Assembly: GCA_964415295.1 (NCBI GenBank) | Contig: CAYPYN010000003.1 | Span: 124,001-188,000, forward strand | Direction of reading: 5' to 3' | Source: SB21 sp964415295 | GTDB taxonomy: Bacteria > CLD3 > SB21 | Length of the DNA stretch: 64,000 nucleotides | Shown here: in pieces, positions 8,096 to 17,058 of the stretch | How positions within the stretch are numbered: position 1 is the stretch's first letter | How the letters are laid out: each line of letters starts with the position of its first letter | Translations under genes and position numbers: made by a program | The notes under the pieces: model-generated | What the model was told of the DNA's origin: nothing | The model's database searches: none | Seen by the model: the letters and a program-made list of their open reading frames with translations, nothing else

Positions 8096-8872
8096 ATGAA
8101 ATTGCATTTTGTCGAGTACGGGCAAGGGCATCGCAGAACGGTCGTCATCCTTCATGGTCTTCTGGGGTCGGAACGTAATTGGCACACCGTTGCCCGGAAA
8201 CTGAGTGACCATTTTCATTTGCTCATTCCCGATCAACGTAATCACGGTGTGTCTCCCCACGATCCGTTGCATTCGATCGTGGCCATGCGGGAAGATCTGG
8301 AGCATTTTGTGGACGAGCATGTCCACCGTCCCTTCTACCTGATCGGTCATTCGATGGGCGGGCACGTTGCGATGAATTACGCGTTCTATCATCCGGAAAC
8401 GCTCCACGCGCTTATCGTCGAAGACATTGCTCCGAGGTCGTACGGAACGGGATTGATCGAGATTATCAGAGCCATGGAGGATATTGACCTGTCCCGTTAT
8501 AATGAGAAAAAGCAGGTGGAGATTGCTCTGGAGCCCGGTATTCCGAGTAAAGGCGTCCGGCAATTCGTCATCACCAATCTGGTGCGCCATCACGATCAAT
8601 TATCCTGGCGTGTCAATCTTCCCGCCTTGAAACATTTTGCGGAGAATGAGATCGTTCGATTCAAGGCACACGATTATCATCAATTTGCCGGTCCCACTTT
8701 ATTTATCGGAGGTGAGAACTCCCAGTATCTTCTTCGTAAAGATGAAGGCTTGATCCGAAAACATTTTCCGAAGGCTCATATTGAAATGGTGCCGGATTCC
8801 GGGCATTGGATCCACCATGAAAACCCCGGCCGATTTCTCGACCTGGTGACCCAATTTATCAAAGCTCATTGA
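8096..8872 (+). CDS. Alpha/beta hydrolase, YbfF/ABHD11-like esterase
   Basis: 258 residues, a compact single-domain hydrolase. Landmarks are the HGLLGSERNW oxyanion loop, the PDQRNHG strand typical of YbfF and ABHD11, the nucleophile elbow GHSMGG with Ser86, and the late DSGHWIHHENP with the catalytic histidine. This group hydrolyses short acyl esters or acyl-CoA thioesters. It is cytosolic, with no signal. The upstream region shows only a weak SD. It is convergent with the TonB-like gene, whose stop is 14 bases away. Confidence 0.85.
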   Translation: MKLHFVEYGQGHRRTVVILHGLLGSERNWHTVARKLSDHFHLLIPDQRNHGVSPHDPLHSIVAMREDLEHFVDEHVHRPFYLIGHSMGGHVAMNYAFYHPETLHALIVEDIAPRSYGTGLIEIIRAMEDIDLSRYNEKKQVEIALEPGIPSKGVRQFVITNLVRHHDQLSWRVNLPALKHFAENEIVRFKAHDYHQFAGPTLFIGGENSQYLLRKDEGLIRKHFPKAHIEMVPDSGHWIHHENPGRFLDLVTQFIKAH

Positions 8873-8886
8873 ATCGGTGCCGGCTC

Positions 8887-9765
8887 TTACTGATTGGTAA
8901 TAGTGATTGTCCAGGTGGTTTCAAGCATGTCTTCCGGGAAAGAGGGCGGCAGGGGATCAAGAGGAAATGAGTTCACCACCGAGGCGTAGGCGGGAGACAC
9001 AAAGGACTTATCACAGTCGTAGTCTACGACATGAGACTCCAGTAATTGCCCCTGCCGGTTCATTTTTACGTAAATCCTCATGCTTCCCAGTTTGGCGAAA
9101 GGATTGAAAAATATTTTGGACGTGATCTCATACCACTTGTTTACCATTTTATTTTTCCATTTGAGCATGTAAGGAGCGAATTCCCATTTGTATGAACTCA
9201 GCTCATACAGAAAGCCCTGCGTCGGGGCTTCGGACTCGCCCGTGATCTGTTCTTTGACCGACTTGCCGTCCGATTTTTTCAGAAAAGGAAAGGCCGGCTG
9301 AACCGGCTGGTTGTTTTGAAAACGGTCTTCGTCCGTCTTCTCCGATTTATTCTCTTCGGTGGTTTCCTGCTTCTTGCTCTCCTCCTTGGGATCTATGACC
9401 GCCACATTTCTGGAGTTCTTGAGGTCATCCGGTATGTCTTTGATGTCGGTCTTTGAATCCCTATCCGAGAGGACCTTGGCGTCGTCCGGCCTGATATCGT
9501 TGGCTTTGGGATTTTCGAGAAGTTCACGCGCTTTCTCGATCTCTTTATCTTCCAGAAGATTGAGGATTACCATTTTTTCGTCGTTGGATAGCGGTTTGAT
9601 CGGCGTGACATAGTCTTTCATCAGGAATTTAAGTGAAAAGACCACGCAGAGATTCACGAGAATGGATATCAGAATACCCAGAGATAGCAGCTTTTGCGTG
9701 AGTGTGAGCCGGGGAGTTCGAATGATGATGAGCAGGAAATCTCCTGCACGGAGCCTGATTTTCAT
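8887..9765 (-). CDS. TonB-like energy transducer protein
   Basis: 292 residues with one N-terminal membrane helix (about 25-48), a long charged linker rich in Glu, Lys, Asp and Gln (about 70-165), and a C-terminal domain of about 90 residues. The layout SMRIYVKMNRQGQLLES, then a cysteine-containing loop, then SFPLDPLPPSFPED resembles a TonB or TolA C-terminal domain. Such proteins link inner-membrane proton-motive complexes to outer-membrane receptors. The linker is acidic and basic rather than the usual Pro-Lys/Pro-Glu repeats, and no exbBD or receptor gene adjoins it. It may be a stand-alone TonB paralogue or a TolA-like protein. Confidence 0.7.
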   Translation of the reverse strand: MKIRLRAGDFLLIIIRTPRLTLTQKLLSLGILISILVNLCVVFSLKFLMKDYVTPIKPLSNDEKMVILNLLEDKEIEKARELLENPKANDIRPDDAKVLSDRDSKTDIKDIPDDLKNSRNVAVIDPKEESKKQETTEENKSEKTDEDRFQNNQPVQPAFPFLKKSDGKSVKEQITGESEAPTQGFLYELSSYKWEFAPYMLKWKNKMVNKWYEITSKIFFNPFAKLGSMRIYVKMNRQGQLLESHVVDYDCDKSFVSPAYASVVNSFPLDPLPPSFPEDMLETTWTITITNQ

Positions 9766-9908
9766 TTAAATGGAACCTGATCTTTGACTTAGTCCTGAAT
9801 AAGCGTTTTTTTTGAATGAAAATCAAGTAAGGCCTGCCGAGGGCCGAATGGATTAGACCAAAGAGGATGGGTTTGGTTTAATGGGGAGATCCTTCTTTTT
9901 GCTGCATA

Positions 9909-11576
9909 TCATGGTGAACGTCGGTAAAGTATCTTTCCGCCTACAATAGTCATCCGTACGGAAGTATTTAGGATCTCCTTTGGTTCTATCAGAGTGATAT
10001 CCCGATCCAAAATGACGAGATCGGCCAGTTTACCTTTTTCGATGGATCCTTTCTGATTTTCTTCAAAAGAGGCGTAGGCCGCGTTGATGGTGAAACCCCT
10101 GATGGCCTCCATGACAGTCATTTTCTGATCGGCGTACCAGCCGCCCGGAGGGAAACTGGTGTGATCCTGTCTGGTGACCGCCGCATAAATACCCCAAAGC
10201 GGGTCGTTGGACTCCACCGGTGCGTCGGATCCGTTGCAGACCGTCACGCCGTTCTGCATGAATTTCCTCCATGCGTAAGCGCCGAGGATGCGTTTTGAAC
10301 CAACGCGGTTCTCCGCCCAGTACATGTCCGACGTGCAGTGCGTCGGCTGCATGGATGCGACCACACCCAATTTTGCAAACCGAGGGATATCAAACTCATC
10401 AACCAACTGTGCGTGTTCGATTCTGAGGCGTTTATCGAGGCCGTAGGTTTTGGTGTGCAGGAGCGCCTTTTCAAAAGCATCCAGTGCGATCCGATTGCCT
10501 CGGTCACCGATGGCATGCACGCATACCTGGTATCCTCTTTCCAAAGCTTGTTCCGTTATCTGTTCGATTTCCTCGGCCGAAGTGACGGCCAGGCCGGACG
10601 TTTTCGGATTATCGGAATACGGTTTCAGCAGCGCGGCGCCGTAAGAACCCAGCGCGCCGTCGGCATAGAGCTTAATGGACGCAATTTTAAGGAAGCGGTC
10701 CAAATCCGTAGTGTCCCGTTTTTTTGCAAAATATTCCGCCAATAAAGAAGGATCCGAGCCGTCCAGCATGGCGTAAATCCGCGTTTTGAGTCTGCCGGTT
10801 CTGGAAAAACTCTTATACAGAGACACCTTTGCCGGTCCCACGCCTGCGTCGTGTACCGAGGTCAGCCCAACTTTTAAGCACGCTTCCATAGCCGCTTCAA
10901 GCGCAAGGCTGTCGTCTTCGCGTGTCGGCAGCGGTTTGATTCTCTCGATAAGCAGCGTGGCGTTGTCTACCAGTACTCCGGTCGGATCTCCGTTGGTATC
11001 CCGCAGGATGGCTCCGCCCGCCGGATCGGGTGTATGCCGCGTAATGCCGGCCGCTTCCAGCGTCTTTTTGTTGACCAATACCGCGTGGCCGTCGATGCGT
11101 TTGAGCGCGATGTAATAATTCCCCGAGACCGCATTCAATTTATCGGCCGTTGGAAATTCTTTGACGGTCCAGTCGTTTTGGTCCCAACCCCGTCCAAGGA
11201 TCCAGGGATTCTTTGGTGCGGACTGAACCCTGGCATCTACCAAATGAACAATCTCGTCGTAGGAACGGGTACCGACGAGATTTAATTCCATTATTCTTCG
11301 ACCCAGCCCGTTCATGTGAAGATGGGCGTCGTTGAATCCGGGAAAGACGCAGGCGCCCTTAAGGTCTTCTGCGCGGTGGGCAATGTACTTGTTGCGGAGG
11401 ACGTCGCTGGAACCAACCTCAATGATGCGTCCGTCCCTTACCGCGATGGCTTCGGCAGTCGGGTTCTTATCGTCAACGGTAACCACGCGTCCGTTGTACA
11501 AAAGAAGATCGGCGTTTTCTTTAAGACCGCATCCGCACATCCCTATCGCGAAGCCAAGGAGCATTCGTACCAACAT
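9909..11576 (-). CDS. Amidohydrolase 3 family (YtcJ-like) lipoprotein
   Basis: About 555 residues. The metal motif DAHLHM follows the N-terminal beta-sandwich signature NGRVVTVDD. Further ligands and conserved blocks are HAIGDRG, RIEHAQL and NGSDAPVE, as in the YtcJ/N-substituted formamide deformylase group of metal-dependent hydrolases. The likely start is the ATG at 11576, with AGAGGA just upstream. It gives a short lipoprotein signal ending in IGMCGC, so the enzyme is membrane-anchored outside the cytoplasm. An upstream in-frame start at 11624 would overlap the antiporter. It is the last gene of the ion-transport operon, 23 bases after it. The substrate is not predictable. Confidence 0.85.
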   Translation of the reverse strand: MLVRMLLGFAIGMCGCGLKENADLLLYNGRVVTVDDKNPTAEAIAVRDGRIIEVGSSDVLRNKYIAHRAEDLKGACVFPGFNDAHLHMNGLGRRIMELNLVGTRSYDEIVHLVDARVQSAPKNPWILGRGWDQNDWTVKEFPTADKLNAVSGNYYIALKRIDGHAVLVNKKTLEAAGITRHTPDPAGGAILRDTNGDPTGVLVDNATLLIERIKPLPTREDDSLALEAAMEACLKVGLTSVHDAGVGPAKVSLYKSFSRTGRLKTRIYAMLDGSDPSLLAEYFAKKRDTTDLDRFLKIASIKLYADGALGSYGAALLKPYSDNPKTSGLAVTSAEEIEQITEQALERGYQVCVHAIGDRGNRIALDAFEKALLHTKTYGLDKRLRIEHAQLVDEFDIPRFAKLGVVASMQPTHCTSDMYWAENRVGSKRILGAYAWRKFMQNGVTVCNGSDAPVESNDPLWGIYAAVTRQDHTSFPPGGWYADQKMTVMEAIRGFTINAAYASFEENQKGSIEKGKLADLVILDRDITLIEPKEILNTSVRMTIVGGKILYRRSP

Positions 11577-11599
11577 GGTTCCTCTCATTCGGTTTATAC

Positions 11600-13192
11600 T
11601 TAACGGTCTTCGTTTCTTGTCCAACTGATCGTGGCCATTTGCGTATCGAAATTATTCATCAGGTCCACCGCCGCGTCCTCGCAGATGATGTTTTGCGTGT
11701 AGGCATTCTGAATCACAGAACGCTGCAGCGTGAGCATTTGATAATAGGCATTTTGCAGATGGGAATCGGCCAGGCTCGGGTTTTTCGTTTGCAGACGCGT
11801 AAGACTCTGCTCGGCATTCTCGATCGTGAATTCGTACTGTTCTTTCAGATTCTGGTACACCGAAGAGGTGATCATACCGCTTTGATATTCGTTATTCAGC
11901 GCGGATAATACGGCCTTAGCGGAAATGATCAAGCCTTGCCTCTTGTCGAATTCGATCTGGTCGGACGAGATGGTCTGAAGCTTAAATAGCTTCAGTATCG
12001 GACGCAGCGTTGTTCCCTGAACGACCAGAGAAAGGAATACAATTCCGAAGGTTAGCATGATGAGTTGCTCTTTGTAGATCAGCGAATCGGGAAGACTGAT
12101 GACGAGCGCCATCGAGAGTGAGCCTTTCAGATTGCCCAGGGCCAGTACGTGCTGCCACTTCATGGGTATTTCATCGGGAAGATCTTTGAGCCGCCTTTTT
12201 TCAAAGATATTGACCATGAGGGAAAACGGATAAATGAAAGCGATCCGCCCGATATTGACACCGATCAGCGCGATCAGAATAATCCACAAATTGTCCAGCA
12301 GTAATGAAAAATTGACCTGCAATCCTATGATGATAAAGAGGACGGAATTGAGAGCAAAGGCCGCAAAACTCCAGAATGACGATAGCGCAATTTGTGTTGT
12401 AGCGGAAATGGCCATGCGCTGTCGGTAATTCCCAAGCATGAGTGAGGTCGTAACCACCGCTACGATCGACGAGACGGACAGTTCTTCCGCCAAAAGGAAG
12501 ATGCCGTAAATGACCAGTACGGTGAACATGATTTCCACCAGGTGGTCTTTCACCTTTTTCATCAGCCATCCCGCGCCGTAGCCTCCGGCGATCCCCAGCC
12601 CAAAACCTCCGGCATAAGACAGAAAAAGACTCAGCGTAAATCCGCCGTAATTGATCTCTTTCAGGCTGTACTCTTCGGCCAGGATCAGCGATAGGATGAG
12701 CTTGAATATGATGATCGCCGTTCCGTCGTTGAATAGACTTTCACCTTCAACGAACGTGGTCAGCTTGGCCGGAACTTTGAGCTCTTTGAAAACCGAGAGA
12801 ATAGAGATGGTATCCGTAGGAACGATCAGAGAGGCGAAAAGGAAAGAGGACATCCATGGAATTTCCATGAGATAATGAGCGATCACGGCAACGACTAAGA
12901 TCGAAACGATCGTACCGGGAATGGCCAGAGAAAAGATGACCTTCCAATGCTGTTTCAGATTGGTAATGCTTGCATTGAATGCGGCGTCAAAGAGCAGCGC
13001 CGGCAGGAATATATAGATGATCAGCGACGGATCGATGGTGAACTGCGGGAAAAGCTGTGTGTAGCCCAAGGCGAAGCCGGCAATCACCAGCCCAATGCTG
13101 TACGGCAGTTTGATCTTGCGTACGGCAATGGAAACGACGATGGCAATAAAGAGCAGGCTGAGAACAGCTATAAGAGTATTGTGGGTCTGCAT
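11600..13192 (-). CDS. Na+/H+ antiporter, CPA1 (NhaP/NHE) family
   Basis: 530 residues: about 12 membrane helices to residue 400, then a cytosolic tail of 130 residues. Transport signatures are PTDTIS (125-130) and ESLFNDGTA, with Asn155-Asp156 as the ND pair typical of electroneutral CPA1 exchangers. It would export Na+ or K+ in exchange for protons in the inner membrane. It lies 30 bases after the cyclic-nucleotide-binding gene in an operon with a K+ channel and a KefB-like exchanger, which suggests joint control of cytoplasmic pH and alkali ions. The tail, rich in helical charge patterns, may be regulatory. Confidence 0.92.
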   Translation of the reverse strand: MQTHNTLIAVLSLLFIAIVVSIAVRKIKLPYSIGLVIAGFALGYTQLFPQFTIDPSLIIYIFLPALLFDAAFNASITNLKQHWKVIFSLAIPGTIVSILVVAVIAHYLMEIPWMSSFLFASLIVPTDTISILSVFKELKVPAKLTTFVEGESLFNDGTAIIIFKLILSLILAEEYSLKEINYGGFTLSLFLSYAGGFGLGIAGGYGAGWLMKKVKDHLVEIMFTVLVIYGIFLLAEELSVSSIVAVVTTSLMLGNYRQRMAISATTQIALSSFWSFAAFALNSVLFIIIGLQVNFSLLLDNLWIILIALIGVNIGRIAFIYPFSLMVNIFEKRRLKDLPDEIPMKWQHVLALGNLKGSLSMALVISLPDSLIYKEQLIMLTFGIVFLSLVVQGTTLRPILKLFKLQTISSDQIEFDKRQGLIISAKAVLSALNNEYQSGMITSSVYQNLKEQYEFTIENAEQSLTRLQTKNPSLADSHLQNAYYQMLTLQRSVIQNAYTQNIICEDAAVDLMNNFDTQMATISWTRNEDR

Positions 13193-13222
13193 TCACCCCG
13201 GAGTGAAGTTGTCAGGTTTCTA

Positions 13223-13729
13223 TTATTTTTCCACCGCCAGTACGAAAGCGGTCGTGAGTTTCAGGATATCTTTATTGGCCTTTTTCAGACGCTCGCTGAT
13301 CGTCTTAGCGAGATTGCGGAAGACGACCGTGCCGATCTCGTAGTCGGATTCCACCAGCTTCGAGAAATTCTCACGTGAGATGATGGCCAGTTTGCATTTG
13401 TTTACGGCGGTTACGGTGGCCGAGCGTTCGCTCTTCTCCTCAAAGAGCGCCATTTCTCCGAAACAAGCAAAGAATTTGGAACTCAGCCGGAGCAGAGACT
13501 TGTCTTTGCTGCCTCCTTCATAATTCTCCATCTTAATGGTCATGAGCTTGGATATCTCCACGTCCCCTTCAAGAAGAATGAACATTTCCTCGCCGCGGTC
13601 GCCGTCCCGTATGATGACGCTGCCGCCGGGATATTCCACTTCCCGCATGATGGACTTAATCTTCGTTAGTTTTTCGTCCGTGAGTCCGGCAAAGATCGGG
13701 AACTTCTTCAAAAACTCTAATTCAAGCAT
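13223..13729 (-). CDS. Cyclic-nucleotide-binding domain protein, stand-alone
   Basis: 168 residues that are essentially one CNMP-binding beta-roll with flanking helices. The phosphate-binding cassette reads FGEMALFEEKSERSATV, with the key Glu and Arg present, so nucleotide binding is plausible. There is no DNA-binding domain, unlike Crp. It lies 14 bases after the K+ channel gene and 30 before the Na+/H+ antiporter, so it may act in trans as a ligand sensor for one of them. Ion channels often carry this domain fused to the pore protein; here it is a separate chain. Confidence 0.88.
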   Translation of the reverse strand: MLELEFLKKFPIFAGLTDEKLTKIKSIMREVEYPGGSVIIRDGDRGEEMFILLEGDVEISKLMTIKMENYEGGSKDKSLLRLSSKFFACFGEMALFEEKSERSATVTAVNKCKLAIISRENFSKLVESDYEIGTVVFRNLAKTISERLKKANKDILKLTTAFVLAVEK

Positions 13730-13743
13730 GACGCATTCCTCTT

Positions 13744-14928
13744 CTAGAATTTATCGGCGATCACTATGGCCACGTTATTCTTTTCAATCAAGTAATCCCG
13801 CTCGGGATTTATGTCAATGGCGAGTCTTTCTTCTTCGGCAAATTTCTTCCCTGATTCCTGCAGTTTCTTACGTATGAATTGATCCAGATACGACGCGTCA
13901 TCCGAGAGAAGATCGTTGAGCGCCATGCCCTTGGATTCCCGCGTGACACCGATCAGGATCGCGCGCTTTTTCTCGGTAAAATAGCTGCAGAGTTCACCAA
14001 ATGTCTTGCCGACAAATTCATCCGGTATATCCATACGAACGATCTCGTTTCCGTAAGAAAAAGAGAGCAATTCGTCGATAACCCTCGGTACGCCGGGGTT
14101 GGTCACGTGCATGGCCAGCAGGAATCCGCTGTATTTGTCGCTTACAACCACGTCATCCGCTTTGGCCCGGCGCAAATGTGAGATATTGTCCGGATTGATT
14201 ATGTGTGCATACAGACGGACTTTTGAATTCATATTTTTGACCGTCAGAGACGTAATGATCGTCTTCTCATCGGCCTTGTTGGCCGTCGCTTCGTTATTGT
14301 CGGCAACGATTATGACGCATTCGGCCTGTCGAACATTGGCTTTGTCAAGAATGGCATCCTTGGAAAAATCACCTGCGACAAAGCTGATCTCGGATTCCGT
14401 ATGCCGCGATATGATCTCGCCGATGGGGGAAGGGTCGCAGGAATTGACCAGAACGATCGACGGAAAGTCCAGTTCTTTTTCCAGCGTCGTAATAATGTTT
14501 TCAATATTGAAGTTCCAGCCGCAGATCACGATGTGACCTTTGAGTTTTACCTTTTCCAAACCTTGTCCCTTTCTGAGTCTTTGTTCTACAAATTTCGAAG
14601 AGATGGTAGCCGTTAAGACGGAAATGATGGATATGCCGAAAAGGCCGATCAAGGTAGCCGTAACCCGGCCGGCAACGGTCACCGGAAAAAAATCACCGTA
14701 GCCAATTGTAAAGACCGTTACGAAGGCCCACCATATTCCGATTCCCCACTCCTGAATGATATTACCGGCCGTCTTGGATGGATCGCTTTCCAATACATAA
14801 ACAATGAATCCGCCGACATGGACGCACAATAACAGGGTAATAAATATCTGAAAAAAAGTATTTTCCTTCAGAGACAGAAGACGGCGTTTTAAGCGCTTTT
14901 TGAAGTGCTGTTTTTTAAATCTGGCCAT
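13744..14928 (-). CDS. Two-TM potassium channel with RCK (TrkA-N) regulatory domain
   Basis: 394 residues. A basic N-terminus (KKRLKRRLLS) precedes helix 1 (about 26-46). The pore loop has the selectivity filter TIGYGD at 74-79, followed by helix 2 (about 84-110). The rest is a cytosolic RCK domain with the Rossmann strand GHIVICGWNFN near 130 and a TrkA-C-like end. The architecture matches MthK/Kch channels that gate K+ flow on ligand or nucleotide binding. It lies 8 bases downstream of the KefB-like exchanger and 14 upstream of the cyclic-nucleotide-binding gene, so they are almost surely one transcript. Confidence 0.94.
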   Translation of the reverse strand: MARFKKQHFKKRLKRRLLSLKENTFFQIFITLLLCVHVGGFIVYVLESDPSKTAGNIIQEWGIGIWWAFVTVFTIGYGDFFPVTVAGRVTATLIGLFGISIISVLTATISSKFVEQRLRKGQGLEKVKLKGHIVICGWNFNIENIITTLEKELDFPSIVLVNSCDPSPIGEIISRHTESEISFVAGDFSKDAILDKANVRQAECVIIVADNNEATANKADEKTIITSLTVKNMNSKVRLYAHIINPDNISHLRRAKADDVVVSDKYSGFLLAMHVTNPGVPRVIDELLSFSYGNEIVRMDIPDEFVGKTFGELCSYFTEKKRAILIGVTRESKGMALNDLLSDDASYLDQFIRKKLQESGKKFAEEERLAIDINPERDYLIEKNNVAIVIADKF

Positions 14929-14936
14929 AGGATTGA

Positions 14937-16790
14937 CTAACTGATGATCTCTTCTCTTTGCTGAAGCCAGGTCATCTGATCTCTCTTTAGTTGGTTTGCT
15001 TTTTCCTTATCATTCAGAAGATCACGAACGACAGGAATAAGATGTTGTGCGGCCAATATGCGCGGTAGAAAAACGTAATCGGCTCCTTCGGCGTACATTT
15101 TCAGGGCCCTGGAGGCGCTTTCAGCGGTCACAATGATCTTGGCGTGAGGACAAATGCTCTGGATCTGTTTGATCATCTTCAAATTGTCCGTTCCCACCAG
15201 CACCGTGTCCGGGATGGTTGAGATCACTATCTTGGCATCATGAATTCCGGCATGATGAAGCGTGTCCATATGGCTGATATCTCCGTATATCGCTTTTACG
15301 CCGATACCGTCCAGTTTGGCATGGACATTCGGATTGAAATCGACGACGACGATCTTGTCCAGCAGATCGGTGCTGTCCGTCTCCTTAGACGATTTGGACT
15401 CCTGTATATCACGGATAAGAGAACTGGCCACACGGAAGAATCCCAGCATGGCAATATCTTTGCTGTCCTCTACCTCTTTTGCTTCAACTACGCCTCCCGC
15501 ATCCTTAAGTCCGATCCGCTTTAAGAAAGCCGAAATGCCCGATTGCAGGGATTGATTGTATTTGATCATATAGGGCGCCAGAACGGATGTGATAACGAAG
15601 ACAAAAATAATGATCGATAGGGTCTTGGCTCCTATGTGGCCGGATTTCAGACCGAGCGCGGCAATGACCAGGGAGAATTCGCTGAGATTAGCCAGGTTGA
15701 TAGACGGTAACAGGCTGATCCGGTGTCCCTGTTTCAGGCTGTAGAGGACCGGAAATACCGAAAGAAAACGGCTTACCACAAGAAACGCGGCGACAATGAA
15801 TGCGATCCCGACGACGTTAAGATCGTCCAGCGGATTGGGTACCTGCATACCCAGCGCAACGAAAAATAAAGTGACAAAAAAATCACGGATACTGATCACT
15901 TTGGCAATGACGTCCAGGTTGTACGGGAAAGTAGAGATCGCGACGCCGGCTATCAGAGCGCCCATTTCCACCGACAGATTCATCCAGCTGGCAACGCCGC
16001 AAATGAATGCGCACCAGCCCAGCGATACCACGAGCAGCAGTTCCGGTATCTTGGCGATCGACTTGAACATCCACGGCAGCACGTATTTACTGATGAGGAG
16101 GCTCATGACCACCAGCGCGCCGCCTTTGCCGAAGGACGCCAGGATCGTCAACACTTCCGGATTGGCCAGATTGGGCTGAATACCCAGTATAACGATGGCC
16201 CACAGGTCCTGGAAAACCAGTACACCCAGCGTAATGCGCCCGGCCAGCGTGTCGAGTTCGAATTTACCGTAAAGAAGTTTGACGACAATGGCTGTACTGC
16301 TGAGCGCACAGCAGGCCGTCAGGTAGAGGAGATCGTACTGCCCGCCGCCGAAGGTGAAACCAAGAAGCGGGAAAAAAGCCAACCCGAGAAGGACGCAGAT
16401 GATGAATTGGAATATACCGCTCAATATCAGGGATTTACCGGATTCCTTCAGCTTTTTCATATCGATCTCAAGACCGATCATGAAAAGAAGCAGGATCAGA
16501 CCGATCTCAGCTATGACGGCGATGTCTTCCTGGCTCTTGACAAACGAAAAACCGATCTGGGGACCGATCACGACACCGGCCGCAATGTATGCCAGCAATA
16601 ACGGCTGCTTGGCAAAGTGGGACAAGAAAGCGAGAATAGTGGCGGCCAGGATGCTGATACCGATGCTTGCCACCAAATGATGCCCGTTGCCTTCTTCACC
16701 GCCGCCGGCCATAAGAATGGACGGTATCGGCAGTAAGGCTATGGTAAAAAAAATGATCCGGAAATCGAAACGGGTTAACCGTGGCATCAT
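14937..16790 (-). CDS. Cation:proton antiporter, CPA2 (KefB-like) with degenerate TrkA-N domain
   Basis: 617 residues from the ATG at 16790, chosen because AGGAGA lies 7 bases upstream; an in-frame ATG at 16805 would put that SD inside the gene. About 12 to 13 helices span residues 10-415, with AYIAAGVVIGP and LLLFMIGLEIDM typical of CPA2. A TrkA-N-like domain follows from about 440. Its glycine loop is degenerate (MLGFFRVASS instead of G-x-G-x-x-G), while the second half (VVVDFNPNVHAKL, YGDISHMDTL) is well kept. It would exchange K+ or Na+ for H+. It is the first gene of the five-gene ion operon, with no clear consensus promoter seen upstream. Confidence 0.92.
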   Translation of the reverse strand: MMPRLTRFDFRIIFFTIALLPIPSILMAGGGEEGNGHHLVASIGISILAATILAFLSHFAKQPLLLAYIAAGVVIGPQIGFSFVKSQEDIAVIAEIGLILLLFMIGLEIDMKKLKESGKSLILSGIFQFIICVLLGLAFFPLLGFTFGGGQYDLLYLTACCALSSTAIVVKLLYGKFELDTLAGRITLGVLVFQDLWAIVILGIQPNLANPEVLTILASFGKGGALVVMSLLISKYVLPWMFKSIAKIPELLLVVSLGWCAFICGVASWMNLSVEMGALIAGVAISTFPYNLDVIAKVISIRDFFVTLFFVALGMQVPNPLDDLNVVGIAFIVAAFLVVSRFLSVFPVLYSLKQGHRISLLPSINLANLSEFSLVIAALGLKSGHIGAKTLSIIIFVFVITSVLAPYMIKYNQSLQSGISAFLKRIGLKDAGGVVEAKEVEDSKDIAMLGFFRVASSLIRDIQESKSSKETDSTDLLDKIVVVDFNPNVHAKLDGIGVKAIYGDISHMDTLHHAGIHDAKIVISTIPDTVLVGTDNLKMIKQIQSICPHAKIIVTAESASRALKMYAEGADYVFLPRILAAQHLIPVVRDLLNDKEKANQLKRDQMTWLQQREEIIS

Positions 16791-16963
16791 CTTGTTTCTC
16801 CTCATGTTTTTGAATTAAGGTGAAGTGATGTACGCTGGTGATTGATCTGTTTTTGAATGATAAGGACTGCTGAAAGCCGTTTAAACTTAGCCACAAAATC
16901 GCTTTGTTGCAATATTAAAATTGGGCACAGAGGCCCTAAATACCTGAGAACATCGAATTAAAC

Positions 16964-16992
16964 TTGCAATTGACTTGTTGCGCCTTTACATT
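16964..16992 (+). promoter_or_regulatory. Candidate promoter of the GH63-like glycosidase gene
   Basis: TTGCAA (16964-16969), a 17-base spacer and TACATT (16987-16992). The predicted start would give a leader of about 60 bases to the ATG at 17059. No operator symmetry is seen. The region between this and the divergent KefB-like gene is otherwise featureless. Confidence 0.4.
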
Positions 16993-17058
16993 ATTGGCAC
17001 CCATCGCATTTTACGACATTTTGGTTTTCATCATACATCAATCTTAGTAAAGGAGAAT

